Part shown: piece by piece, positions 14,628 through 24,209 of the stretch
Layout of the letters: every line of letters begins with the position of its first letter
Position numbering within the stretch: position 1 is the first letter of the stretch
Source: DASWNP01 sp035537095
GTDB lineage: Bacteria; Acidobacteriota; Blastocatellia; Pyrinomonadales; Pyrinomonadaceae
Reading direction: 5' to 3'
Assembly: GCA_035537095.1 (NCBI GenBank)
Contig: DATLMV010000200.1
Span: forward strand, 1-29,636
DNA: 29,636 bases
The notes under the pieces: generated by a model
Told to the model about the DNA's origin: nothing
Databases searched by the model: none
What the model saw: only the letters and a program-made list of their open reading frames with translations
Translations under genes and position numbers: made by a program

Positions 14628-15668
14628 TCAATGTGTGAAAAGAGCGCCCATGCGTTCGGTCGTCATGGCGGAGCGCGCCGCCTCATAGACGGCCTCGACG
14701 CTGATTTCCGTCATCGCCGCGCTGTGAATGACTCGATGACGCTCGCCCGGCGGGACGTAGTTTTTGTGCGTCGGATGTCCGAGCAGCATGACGACGGGCG
14801 TGCCGACCGCCGCCGCGATGTGCATGGGGCCGGTGTCGTTGGAGACGAAGACGGCGAGGCGCGCGGCTGCCGAAGCGAGTTGCGTGATGGAGAGACGGTC
14901 GAGCACGATGGTCGAGCGCGGGAAGGCGGCGCGCATCTGCCGGACGAGCGTGCGTTCCTCCGGCCCCGCGAAGAGGACGACGCGCACGCCGTCGCCCGCC
15001 TCCATGCGGCGCGCGAGTTCGACGAAGCGTTCGAGCGGCCAACGCCTGCTCGGATGTCCCGCGCCCGCGAAGATGCCGACGAGCGGCGCGTCGTGTCCGG
15101 CGCGCTCCTTCTTCAAAAGCTCCTCGACGGCGCGGTCGTCTTCCGGTCGCGGACGAAGGCGCGGCACGCGCGAGACCTCGCCGACCGAGAGCGGCGCGAG
15201 CACGTCGAGATAACGATCAATCGCGTGCTTCGTCAAATCTTCGACGGGCGGGCGCGGGCGAAAGTTCGAGAGGAAATCGAGCGAGCGCGTGGGGCGCGGT
15301 TGAAAGAGACGGGTGCGCGCGCCGGAGAGATAGCCGAGCAGGTTGGTTTCCGAGAGGCTGTGGAGGTCAATCACGAAATCGAACTTCGCGCGGCGCACCT
15401 CCTTGACCAGACGCATGATGCGCAGCACGGAGAGCGGCTTCGGCCCGTCGCGCAAAAGCACGCGGTCAACGGCGAGAGTCTCGTCGGCGACGCCCGCCAA
15501 CTCGACGATGGGCGCAGCCGGACGCCCGACCGCGACCGTGATGCGCGCACGCGGAAATTTCGTCCTGACGGCGGCGAGCGCGGGCAGGCTCAAGACCACG
15601 TCGCCAAGCTGGCCGAAGTCAATGACGAGAATGTTACGGGGAGCAAAAGTGTCGCTCGAAAGTTTCAT
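14628..15668 (-). CDS. Glycosyltransferase family 9 (heptosyltransferase-like)
   Basis: This 346-residue protein has the GT-B layout of ADP-heptose:LPS heptosyltransferases. The N-terminal Rossmann half begins NILVIDFGQLGDVVLSLPALAAVRTKFP, the classical GxLGDxxxxxPAL signature. The C-terminal half has VGIFAGAGHPSRRWPLERFVELARR, which recalls the nucleotide-sugar binding strand, and VSNDTGPMHIAAAVGTPVVMLLG, the conserved GT9 donor-site motif. It probably adds heptose or a related sugar to the lipopolysaccharide core at the cytoplasmic face of the inner membrane. The exact sugar cannot be read from the sequence. A good promoter lies just upstream of the start. The PBP4 gene follows. Confidence 0.9.
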   Translation of the reverse strand: MKLSSDTFAPRNILVIDFGQLGDVVLSLPALAAVRTKFPRARITVAVGRPAAPIVELAGVADETLAVDRVLLRDGPKPLSVLRIMRLVKEVRRAKFDFVIDLHSLSETNLLGYLSGARTRLFQPRPTRSLDFLSNFRPRPPVEDLTKHAIDRYLDVLAPLSVGEVSRVPRLRPRPEDDRAVEELLKKERAGHDAPLVGIFAGAGHPSRRWPLERFVELARRMEAGDGVRVVLFAGPEERTLVRQMRAAFPRSTIVLDRLSITQLASAAARLAVFVSNDTGPMHIAAAVGTPVVMLLGHPTHKNYVPPGERHRVIHSAAMTEISVEAVYEAARSAMTTERMGALFTH

Positions 15669-15694
15669 CTTGAAAGAGGCCGCGCCGGTCTCCG

Positions 15695-15723
15695 ATTATA
15701 ACCGCCGCGCGACCAACTGCAAA
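15695..15723 (-). promoter_or_regulatory. Sigma70-type promoter for the GT9 gene
   Basis: On the minus strand TTTGCA (15723-15718) is followed after exactly 17 bp by TATAAT (15700-15695). Transcription would start near 15688, about 20 nt before the ATG at 15668. Confidence 0.6.
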
Positions 15724-15775
15724 AAACGGTTTCGGCTTTTCGCGCGTGCGGAGCGTCGGACGCAGCGTGCGGAAA

Positions 15776-15828
15776 GGATAAAAAAGAAGGCTGTCTCATC
15801 TTCTGTCTAAAAGGAAGATGAGACAGCC
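15776..15828 (-). terminator. Rho-independent terminator after the exported protein gene
   Basis: A 15-bp perfect stem (GGCTGTCTCATCTTC / GAAGATGAGACAGCC, 15789-15803 with 15814-15828) has a 10-nt loop. On the minus strand it is followed by TTCTTTTTTA. It lies 31 bp after the stop of the gene ending at 15860. This is the clearest intrinsic terminator in the window. Confidence 0.9.
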
Positions 15829-15859
15829 GGAAGATGTTCGCCAGAGGCGCGGGCGCGTG

Positions 15860-16774
15860 TCAGTTAGCGGCGATGGCGTCGAAGAAACTGGGTTCGAGTT
15901 GCTGGTTGAAGGAGAAGCGGACGAGCTTCAACTCCCATTCGGCGATGTATGAGTTGCCGTTCTGCCTTTCCAGTGAGAGGCCGATTTTGTACGTGTGCGG
16001 AAGGGTCAGCTTGCCCTCTTTCTTGAAGTCGGAGAAGTCTTCGACCAACCTATAATGCAGGTCTCTCTGCCCACTCTTGTCGCCCTCTGCGCCGCTGGAG
16101 GCGCGGTTGGTAGTGCCGCCGAGTTGACCGGAGACGGTCTGCTTGTATTCCGTCCGCACATGATGGAAAGTTTCGGCGTCGAAGAACATGCTGATCCTCA
16201 TGTCCGCGCCTTTACGCGGCGAGTATTTCAGTTCGTGGACGAGCCTGTCTTTAATCTTCGACGTGCCGCCGTACTCCATTTTGGCTTCGCGGGAGGCCAT
16301 GTTCAGGAGCGGCCAAGAGGTTGAGAGCGTGCCGCCGAAGAGGCCCTGCTTGAGGAAGAAATCGCGGTTGTAGATGAAGTCGCCGAGCGTCGAGCGGATG
16401 CCGGGTTTGATGTAGCTGACGGTCATCTTCGTGCCATCGAAGCCGAACTTGTCGTGGGGGTAGTCGGGGTTGTAGAACTTGATGCCGACCATGTTCATCT
16501 GGCCTTCGGAGAAGAGCACGACCTCGCCGCTGTTCTGTCCTTTGCCGGGCGAAGTGAGCGTCAGCAGCGAAGTGCCCGCGATGACGATGTTCTTGACGGC
16601 GGCGCGGTCTGCGTCGGCCCCGATGGCGGCCAGATGCTTGGCGACCACGTCTTCCGGTTTCATCTTCTGCGCGGCCAGCGCGCTGAAATTCAGCGTCGCG
16701 GGCAGCAAGATGGCGAGCGCCGCCAGCCACCGCATAGAAAAGTTGATTGACGCGCGGACGCGTTTGTTATTCAT
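15860..16774 (-). CDS. Exported LolA-like protein of unknown function
   Basis: The chosen start is ATG 16774, because GAGGAG lies 7 bases before it; the in-frame TTG at 16795 lies upstream of that site. The 304-residue protein begins with a signal peptide (KRVRASINFSMRWLAALAILLPATLNFSALAAQ). A short helix with MKPEDVVAKHLAAIGADADRAAVKNIVIAG follows, then a large beta-rich region. Ordered segments include GEVVLFSEGQMNMVGIKFYNPDYPHDKFGFDG, LVHELKYSP and MRISMFFDAETFHHVRTEYKQ. This is the pattern of MucB/RseB- and LolA-like lipid-binding sheets and is common in exported acidobacterial proteins. The ligand is unknown. It has its own predicted promoter and a strong terminator, so it is probably monocistronic. 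Confidence 0.82.
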   Translation of the reverse strand: MNNKRVRASINFSMRWLAALAILLPATLNFSALAAQKMKPEDVVAKHLAAIGADADRAAVKNIVIAGTSLLTLTSPGKGQNSGEVVLFSEGQMNMVGIKFYNPDYPHDKFGFDGTKMTVSYIKPGIRSTLGDFIYNRDFFLKQGLFGGTLSTSWPLLNMASREAKMEYGGTSKIKDRLVHELKYSPRKGADMRISMFFDAETFHHVRTEYKQTVSGQLGGTTNRASSGAEGDKSGQRDLHYRLVEDFSDFKKEGKLTLPHTYKIGLSLERQNGNSYIAEWELKLVRFSFNQQLEPSFFDAIAAN

Positions 16775-16999
16775 TTCGCTTCTCCTCAAATCCAAAAAAA
16801 TTTTCGATAGATAACCGTCAGGCGATGCTCGTCTTTCTCATTCAACGGCAGCAGACGCCGGGGACGAGAACAGGCGGAAGCATCAACGGCGCAGTCGTAT
16901 GAGCTTGTCCGAACGCGGTCGGCCCCGCTATTTTGCAACGGACTCGACAAGTAACTTAGAGGCCCGAAAAGCCTCCCAAGTTGTCCGTGACGGCACGGG

Positions 17000-17029
17000 A
17001 TTATACCCGAGATTCCCGCGTTTTTCACA
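17000..17029 (-). promoter_or_regulatory. Sigma70-type promoter for the exported protein gene
   Basis: On the minus strand TGTGAA (17029-17024) is followed after 18 bp by TATAAT (17005-17000). This predicts a leader of about 220 nt before the ATG at 16774. The rest of the 16775-17046 gap shows nothing else clear. Confidence 0.5.
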
Positions 17030-17046
17030 GGTTTTGCCGCCCTTTT

Positions 17047-18591
17047 TCAGACGCGGAGGTCGCGCCCGGTCATGTCGGGCGGTTTGGGGATGTCGAGCAA
17101 GGCGAGGATGGTCGGGGCGAGGTCTTCGAGCGCGCCGCCTTCGCGGAGTTTGAGGCCGAGCGAGGCTTCGTCTATCAGATGAAAGGGGACGGGGTTGGTG
17201 GTGTGGGCGGTGTGGGGCTGGCCGGTGGTGTAGTCAATCATCTGTTCGCAGTTGCCGTGGTCGGCGGTGATCAGGCAGCGACCGCGCGCGCGCCTGAGGG
17301 CTTTGGTGATCCAGCCGAGGCAGGTGTCAACGTATTGCACGGCCTCGATGGTCTTCGGGAGATTGCCCGTGTGGCCGACCATGTCGGGGTTGGCGAAGTT
17401 GACGATGAAGACATCGGTCTCATTCTCGTCAATGGCGCGCAGAACTTTGTCCGTGACCTTGAAGGCCGACATCTCGGGCAGCAGATCGTAGGTTGCGACC
17501 TTGGGCGAAGGGACGAGCAGACGCCGCTCGTAGGGAAACTCCTTCTCCGTGCCGCCGTTGAAAAAATATGTGACGTGCGCGTACTTCTCCGTCTCGGCGA
17601 GACGGTAGTTGCGGACGCCGAGCGACGAGAACACGTCGGCGAGAATGTTCGTGTGTTGGAGTTGCGGGAAGGCGATGGCGAGCGGGAAAGTCTTGTCGTA
17701 CTGGGTGAAACAGACGTACTCGATTTTGGGCCGGTGCGGAGTGGGAAAGCCGCCGAAGCCGGGGACGGCGAGCGCGTTGGTGATCTGGCGCGCGCGGTCG
17801 GAGCGGAAGTTATAAAAGATGACGGAGTCGCCCTCCTGAATGGTGGCGGTCGGTTCGTTCCGTTCGTCGGTGACGACGAGGGGTTCGACGAACTCGTCGG
17901 AGACGGCGCGCTCGTAAGAGAGTTTGATGGCGGCGACGGGGTCAACGACGCGCTCGCCCGTGGCGTTGACGAGCAGGTCGTATGCGCGCTGCGTCCGCTC
18001 CCAACGCTTGTCCCTGTCCATCGCGTAATAGCGACCGACGACCGACGCGATGCGCCCCGCGCCAATCTCCATGCACTTCAACTGCAACGCCTCGACGTAG
18101 CCGTATGCCGACATCGGCGGCGTGTCGCGCCCGTCGAGAAAACAATGCAGGTAGACGCGTTGCAGCCCGCGCTCCTTCGCCATCCGCAGCAGTTCGTAGA
18201 GATGCTCCTGCGACGAATGGACGAGGCCGTCCGAGAGCAGCCCCATCAGGTGCAGCACGCGCCCGCGCGCTTTTGCGCCGTCCATCGCGGCGACGAGCGC
18301 GTCGTTCGTGAAGAACTCGCCCGTGCGAACCGAATAGTTGATGCGCTCAACGTCCGTGCGGATGACGCGGCCCGAACCCATGTTGAGATGACCGACTTCG
18401 GAGTTGCCCATCACGGCGGCGGGCAGTCCGACGCACGTCCCCGAAGCTTCGATCAGGGTGTGCGGATATTTGTCGCGCAGTTCGTCATAGAAGGGCATCG
18501 CAGCGAGGGCGACGGCGTTGCCTTCGCGCTCGGCGCTGTAGCCGAAACCGTCGAGAATAACGAGGGCCAGCGGCCCCTTCTTCGCGCTCAA
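17047..18591 (-). CDS. gpmI: 2,3-bisphosphoglycerate-independent phosphoglycerate mutase
   Basis: This enzyme interconverts 3-phosphoglycerate and 2-phosphoglycerate in glycolysis through a phosphoserine intermediate and two Mn ions. A TTG start at 18591 gives MSAKKGPLALVILDGFGYS and 514 residues, the normal family length, with GAGGAG about 10 bases upstream. A longer open frame to 18648 lacks these features. Visible motifs are the metal Asp14 in ILDGFG, the catalytic Ser64 in VMGNSEVGHLNMGSGR, HCFLDGRDTPP, FYNFRSDRARQI, FANPDMVGHTGN and TADHGNCE with metal ligands. Downstream of enolase and the zinc-ribbon gene on the same strand, it completes a pair of consecutive glycolytic steps. Confidence 0.95.
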   Translation of the reverse strand: MSAKKGPLALVILDGFGYSAEREGNAVALAAMPFYDELRDKYPHTLIEASGTCVGLPAAVMGNSEVGHLNMGSGRVIRTDVERINYSVRTGEFFTNDALVAAMDGAKARGRVLHLMGLLSDGLVHSSQEHLYELLRMAKERGLQRVYLHCFLDGRDTPPMSAYGYVEALQLKCMEIGAGRIASVVGRYYAMDRDKRWERTQRAYDLLVNATGERVVDPVAAIKLSYERAVSDEFVEPLVVTDERNEPTATIQEGDSVIFYNFRSDRARQITNALAVPGFGGFPTPHRPKIEYVCFTQYDKTFPLAIAFPQLQHTNILADVFSSLGVRNYRLAETEKYAHVTYFFNGGTEKEFPYERRLLVPSPKVATYDLLPEMSAFKVTDKVLRAIDENETDVFIVNFANPDMVGHTGNLPKTIEAVQYVDTCLGWITKALRRARGRCLITADHGNCEQMIDYTTGQPHTAHTTNPVPFHLIDEASLGLKLREGGALEDLAPTILALLDIPKPPDMTGRDLRV

Positions 18592-18717
18592 GATGTTGGC
18601 TCTCCTCAAGAATGAATCCGGCCCGCCGCGCTCGCGCACGAGAATCAAAACGCCGGGCGTTAACTCGTCGAACCTGTCGGGCGATAAACTGTCCGACCGT
18701 CGGATGATAATTTCAGA

Positions 18718-18942
18718 CTACTGCGCCGCGTCGAAGCGCGTGCCGCAGTTGGCGCATTGCAGGAGTTGTTTGACGCCGCTGATGGGAATCAACGGGATGA
18801 TGAAGAACAGCGTGATGAAACGCATCCCTTTTTTGCTGACGAAATTTCCCGCCGTCCCGCATTGCGGGCAACGCATTCCGACACCCGCGCGCTCCGAACC
18901 CCAAGAGAAAAAACGCGTCCCGACGATGAAGATAAAAGACAT
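18718..18942 (-). CDS. Small zinc-ribbon membrane-associated protein
   Basis: This is a 74-residue protein with two Cys pairs, MRCPQCGTAG near residue 25 and LLQCANCGTRFDAAQ at the C-terminus. Together these form a four-Cys zinc ribbon of the kind found in small uncharacterised zinc-ribbon proteins. Between the pairs runs a hydrophobic stretch (FITLFFIIPLIPISGV) long enough to touch or cross the membrane. The first residues (MSFIFIVGTRFF) are also hydrophobic. A GGGGAG Shine-Dalgarno sequence lies about 9 bases before the ATG. It sits between enolase and gpmI on the same strand, 126 bp before the gpmI start, so it may be in the same transcript. Any link to glycolysis is only positional. Confidence 0.75.
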   Translation of the reverse strand: MSFIFIVGTRFFSWGSERAGVGMRCPQCGTAGNFVSKKGMRFITLFFIIPLIPISGVKQLLQCANCGTRFDAAQ

Positions 18943-19111
18943 TCTCTGACTCTCCCCTTGACCGGAAGCTATCCCTGAATCTTCAACTTCGCGCAGGTTT
19001 TACGCGCATTTCGAGGCTCAGGGACGACTTCTGAAAACTTCGCTCCGGTCAACGACTGACGCCCGCGTTCATCCGGCGATCAATCACGCTCGTCATTCGC
19101 CGACCGTCATC

Positions 19112-20524
<1,413 letters not shown>

Positions 20525-20619
20525 AATTCGAGAGCACTCCTGATGATTTTCAGTTATCGGGTTGAACGCAGGAGAGACTATCACAACCGCGTGCGGAAAA
20601 ACGAAGCGCGAACAATGAA

Positions 20620-20722
20620 GTAAAAGGGAGAGGGGTAAACGGGGAAAGGGTAAAGGGGAGGGAGAAGCTGCAACTTCTCTCTTTTCCCTTTACCCTTTTA
20701 ACCGTTTTACCGTTTCCCCTAG
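20620..20722. repeat. AAAGGGT-type heptad inverted repeat
   Basis: The left purine arm (20620-20667, repeats such as AAAGGGTAAAGGGG) and the right pyrimidine arm (20674-20722, TTTTCCCTTTACCCTTTTAA-like) form an imperfect hairpin of nearly 48 bp around the loop CTGCAA. The innermost GAGAAG/CTTCTC and AAAGGGTAAAGGG segments pair well. It lies 14 bp past the hemerythrin gene stop on the minus strand and before eno. Confidence 0.75.
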
Positions 20723-20735
20723 TCTTTTCGGGTGC

Positions 20736-21194
20736 TCAGGCTTGCGCGCCGAGGGCTTTTTGCTGGTTCTGTTTTTCGGTTTCCATGCGCTGCCCGAGGT
20801 CGTCAATCACCTCGGAGGAGAAGACCTCGCGCGCCTTCGGGAACATGTCGTCCTCTTCCTCTTCGACGTGATGTTCGACGTTCTCTTTGAGCACCTTGAG
20901 CTTGGCCGTCCATTGCTCGTTGTCCACGCCGAGCTCGTTCAGTTCGTTGAGCAGCAGCTTGATGACGTGATGCTCCTCGAAACCTTCGAGCGTGATGGCG
21001 CGCGTTTCGGCCTCCCGCTTGAGGGCCGGGTAGAAGATTGTCTCCTCGATGTGCGCGTGAATGTCGAGTTCCTGTTTGAGTTGCGCGAACAACTCGTCGC
21101 GCGTCTTGACGGCGCGCTCGGTCGTGTCCTCCAACTTGTCGAAAATACCCGAAACCTTTTTGTGGTCTGCCTTCAACAATTCAAAAGCGTTCAT
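20736..21194 (-). CDS. Hemerythrin-like (HHE) domain protein
   Basis: This 152-residue, all-helical protein has the spacing of a hemerythrin HHE-cation-binding domain. His11 is in LLKADHKKV, His46/48 and Glu50/51 in LDIHAHIEETIFYPAL, His75/76 in FEEHHVIKLLL, and His108/109 with acidic residues in VEHHVEEEEDDMFP. These can hold a non-haem di-iron centre. Such proteins bind oxygen, nitric oxide or peroxide, or store iron; the exact job cannot be told. There is no signal peptide, so it is cytoplasmic. The Shine-Dalgarno GGGAGG lies 9 bases before the ATG. It is divergent from the YdeP-like oxidoreductase gene. Confidence 0.9.
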   Translation of the reverse strand: MNAFELLKADHKKVSGIFDKLEDTTERAVKTRDELFAQLKQELDIHAHIEETIFYPALKREAETRAITLEGFEEHHVIKLLLNELNELGVDNEQWTAKLKVLKENVEHHVEEEEDDMFPKAREVFSSEVIDDLGQRMETEKQNQQKALGAQA

Positions 21195-21290
21195 ATCTTT
21201 CTGCCTCCCCGTTTAATATCCGCCCACTCTTGCACGATTACAGTACGTAACGCGCAGCATAACTTCCATAGCTAACAAGACTAATGCCAA

Positions 21291-21440
21291 GAATGGACGA
21301 TGGACGATAGATGATGGACGATGGACAAAACATTTCTGCCCGACGAGAGAGTTTCAACGACGGACAAGAAAACTTCCGGCCATCGTCTATCGTCCATCGT
21401 CTATGGTCTATTAGAGTCCATCGTCTATCGTCCATCGTCC
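21291..21440. repeat. GATGGAC heptad inverted element with conserved core, copy 2
   Basis: The left arm (21291-21327) consists of GGACGAT/AGATGAT heptads. The right arm (about 21378-21440) is a longer run of ATCGTCC/ATCGTCT units. The core between shares ACAAAACATTTCTG, CGACGAGAG, CGACGGACA and TTCCGGCCATCG with the element at 4209-4328. Here it sits between two divergent genes rather than at a 3' end. Nothing else was recognised in the 294-bp gap 21195-21488. Confidence 0.75.
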
Positions 21441-21488
21441 CTTATGGTAAACTGAACGGACGAACAACCTATCGGAGCAACGTCTGAG

Positions 21489-24083
21489 ATGAGAGAGAAG
21501 CGGGAGCACGAGGAACCGGGAGTGAGTTTGCACGCGCAGCAGGAGGCGGCCAACGTCGCGTCGGCTGTCCAGCCAAACCACTACGAACCCGCCAAAGAAG
21601 ACCTCAAGAGCGAAGCCGAACTTGAGCGCGCAGCCGCGCCCGCGTCGAACGGCGAGACGGCGGCGACAAACGGGCGCGATGCTTCCGCACGCAATGTTTC
21701 CGAAAGCGACGACGCCGCAACCGATGCCGGGCATGCTTCCCGCACGCACGCCGCGACGCGCGCGCAGCCGCCGGAGGAATGGACGGGCGTGCAGATCAAG
21801 CCGCGTAAAAGTAGCGCGGGCGGCGTGCCCGCCGTCGTCTCGGCGTTGAAGCAGGCGTGGGGCGAGATGGGCGCGGTGCGCGGCACGCGGATGCTTTTGC
21901 AGGTCAACCAGAAAGACGGTTTCGACTGCCCCGGCTGCGCTTGGCCCGACCCCGACGGCGAACGCTCGCACGCCGAGTTCTGCGAAAACGGCGCGAAGCA
22001 CGTCGCCGACGAAGCGACACGCAAGCGCGTCACGCCCGAATTTTTCCGCGAGTGGAGCGTCGCCGACCTCTCGCAAAAGTCCGACTACTGGCTCGGCAAG
22101 CAGGGACGCCTCACGCACCCGATGCTGCTCGCGCGCGGCGGCCAACACTACGAAGCTATCGGTTGGGACGAGGCATTCGCCTTGATTGCTTCGGAACTCA
22201 ACGCGCTCGACTCGCCCGACGAGGCCGCCTTCTACACTTCGGGACGCACGAGCAACGAGGCCGCGTTTCTCTATCAACTCTTCGTCCGGCAGTTCGGCAC
22301 AAACAACCTGCCCGACTGCTCGAACATGTGCCACGAGTCGAGCGGTTCCGCGCTGACGCCGACCATCGGCATCGGCAAGGGCACGGTCACGCTCGAAGAT
22401 TTCGCGCTCGCCGACACAATCGTCGTCACGGGGCAGAACCCCGGCACGAACCACCCGCGCATGTTGACCGCGCTACAGAAAGCGAAGCGCGGCGGTTGCA
22501 CGATCATCCACGTCAACCCGCTTCCCGAGACCGGCATGAACCGCTTCAAGCACCCGCAGCACATCGCGGACGTGCTCGGCGCGGGGACAGAACTCGCCGA
22601 CATCTTTCTGCAAGTCAGAATCAACGGCGATGTCGCGCTCCTGAAGGGCATCATGAAGGAGATGCTCGAAGAGGAAGCGCGTCGGCCCGGCCAAGTCCTC
22701 GACCATAAATTTATCAATGAGCAGACGACGGGCTTCGAGGAGTTTGCGCGTGCGCTCGCGTCCGTCGGTTGGGACGAACTGATAGAACAGAGCGGCATCA
22801 CGCGCGGAGAGATGCACGCGGCGGCGGAAGTCTTGATGCGTTCCGAGCGCACTATCTGTTGCTGGGCGATGGGGCTCACGCAGCACCCGAACGCCGTCGC
22901 CAACATTCAAGAGATCGTCAACCTCCTGCTCCTGCGCGGGCAGATCGGGCGTGCGGGCGCGGGCGCGTGTCCCGTGCGCGGCCATTCCAACGTGCAGGGC
23001 GACCGCACGATGGGCATCTGGGAACGACCGACCGAAGCCTTCCTCGACGCGCTCGCGCGCGAGTTCAGTTTCGAGCCGCCGCGCGAGCACGGTCTCGACA
23101 CGGTGGAGACCATCAAGGCGATGCACGCGCGACGCGTCAAGGTCTTCTTCGCGCTCGGCGGCAACTTTCTCTCCGCGACGCCCGACACGGAATACACGGC
23201 GGAAGCTCTCCGGCGTTGTCGGCTGACCGTGCAGGTCTCGACCAAACTCAACCGCGCGCATCTCGTCACGGGCGAGAGCGCGCTCATCCTGCCGTGTCTC
23301 GGGCGGACGGAGATTGACTCTCAGGCGACGGGCGCGCAGTTCGTCTCGATGGAAAACTCGATGGGCGTCGTCCATGCCTCGCGCGGCACGCTCGCGCCCG
23401 CGTCGCCCGCTCTGTTGAGCGAACCCGCAATCGTCGCACGTCTCGCCGACGCGACGCTCGGCACTCGCGGTACGGTCGAATGGCTGCGGCTCGCGGAAGA
23501 CTACGACCGCATCCGCGAACTGATCGCGCGCGTCATCCCCGGCTGCGAGGATTACAACCGGCGCGTGCGCGCGCCCGGAGGCTTCTACCTGCGAAACCTC
23601 GCGCGCGAGGGACGCTTCCAGACGGCGACGGGCCGCGCCAATTTCACCGTCCACGAGCTTCCGCGCCATCAACTTGCAGAGGGCGAGTTCATCATGATGA
23701 CCATCCGCAGCCACGACCAGTTCAACACGACCATCTACGGACTCGACGACCGTTATCGCGGCATCTATAACGAACGCCGCGTCGTCTTTCTCAACGCGGC
23801 AGACATCGCCGAAGCGGGACTCGCGGCGGGACAGGCGGTTGACCTCGTCAGCCACTTCGAGCAGGACGCCGAGCGCATCGCGCGCCGCTTCGTCGTCGTC
23901 CCCTACAGCATCCCTCGACGCTGCGCCGCCACCTACTTTCCCGAAGCAAACGTGCTCGTGCCCATCGGGAGCGTCGCCGCCAAGAGCAACACGCCGACCT
24001 CGAAATTCGTCCGCATCACCTTGCGCCCGTCGGCGGACGCCGCCGCGCCGTTCGACTACAATCGAATTGACGGCGGGGAGTGA
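21489..24083 (+). CDS. YdeP/FdhF-like molybdopterin-dependent oxidoreductase
   Basis: This 864-residue protein matches the YdeP-type (FdhF-like alpha subunit) group of the molybdopterin oxidoreductase superfamily. After a 95-residue disordered N-terminal extension the family core begins EEWTGVQIKPRKSSAGGVPAVVSALKQAW. QKDGFDCPGCAWPDPDG and FCENGAK follow, giving Cys147, Cys150 and Cys165. Molybdopterin-domain motifs include GWDEAFALIASEL, FYTSGRTSNEAAFLYQLFVRQFGTNNLPDCSNMCHESSG, VVTGQNPGTNHPRML, and GRANFTVHELP near the C-terminal domain. Only three Cys lie near the usual cluster site, so a normal 4Fe-4S centre is doubtful. There is no Tat signal, so it is cytoplasmic. The substrate is unknown; E. 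coli YdeP is linked to acid resistance. N-terminal extension and start choice remain uncertain. Confidence 0.88.
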   Translation: MREKREHEEPGVSLHAQQEAANVASAVQPNHYEPAKEDLKSEAELERAAAPASNGETAATNGRDASARNVSESDDAATDAGHASRTHAATRAQPPEEWTGVQIKPRKSSAGGVPAVVSALKQAWGEMGAVRGTRMLLQVNQKDGFDCPGCAWPDPDGERSHAEFCENGAKHVADEATRKRVTPEFFREWSVADLSQKSDYWLGKQGRLTHPMLLARGGQHYEAIGWDEAFALIASELNALDSPDEAAFYTSGRTSNEAAFLYQLFVRQFGTNNLPDCSNMCHESSGSALTPTIGIGKGTVTLEDFALADTIVVTGQNPGTNHPRMLTALQKAKRGGCTIIHVNPLPETGMNRFKHPQHIADVLGAGTELADIFLQVRINGDVALLKGIMKEMLEEEARRPGQVLDHKFINEQTTGFEEFARALASVGWDELIEQSGITRGEMHAAAEVLMRSERTICCWAMGLTQHPNAVANIQEIVNLLLLRGQIGRAGAGACPVRGHSNVQGDRTMGIWERPTEAFLDALAREFSFEPPREHGLDTVETIKAMHARRVKVFFALGGNFLSATPDTEYTAEALRRCRLTVQVSTKLNRAHLVTGESALILPCLGRTEIDSQATGAQFVSMENSMGVVHASRGTLAPASPALLSEPAIVARLADATLGTRGTVEWLRLAEDYDRIRELIARVIPGCEDYNRRVRAPGGFYLRNLAREGRFQTATGRANFTVHELPRHQLAEGEFIMMTIRSHDQFNTTIYGLDDRYRGIYNERRVVFLNAADIAEAGLAAGQAVDLVSHFEQDAERIARRFVVVPYSIPRRCAATYFPEANVLVPIGSVAAKSNTPTSKFVRITLRPSADAAAPFDYNRIDGGE

Positions 24084-24119
24084 AAGGGCAAAAGTAAAAG
24101 GGTAAAAGGCAAAGGGTTT
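24084..24119. repeat. Single-arm AAAGGG-type repeat after the oxidoreductase stop
   Basis: Directly after the stop codon are purine units of about 7-10 nt (AAAGGGCAAAAGTAAAAGGG, then TAAAAGGCAAAGGG). They resemble one arm of the AAAGGG-type inverted repeats at 3407-3507 and 20620-20722, but no complementary arm follows. An AT-rich stretch without a convincing promoter fills the rest up to 24209. Confidence 0.5.
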
Positions 24120-24209
24120 GTTGGTTGGCGCGGTTAATTGTTTGAGTGGAAATTTGAAATCGAGTTTTTAGTTAAGCTGTATTTTTATTATTTGACGAAG
24201 ACGCGGAAT

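Noticed and set aside
16981..18615. 544-codon plus-strand open frame
   Set aside because: It is the shadow of gpmI on the opposite strand; composition is Val/Gly/Arg/Asp-rich without any motif, and gpmI is certain.
18957..19058. Inverted TTGACCGGA / TCCGGTCAA around 100 bp apart after enolase
   Set aside because: The 9-bp arms are short and far apart in GC-rich DNA, so chance is a sufficient explanation.
22473..23855. 460-codon minus-strand open frame
   Set aside because: It is a shadow of the YdeP-like oxidoreductase gene, caused by high GC at third positions.
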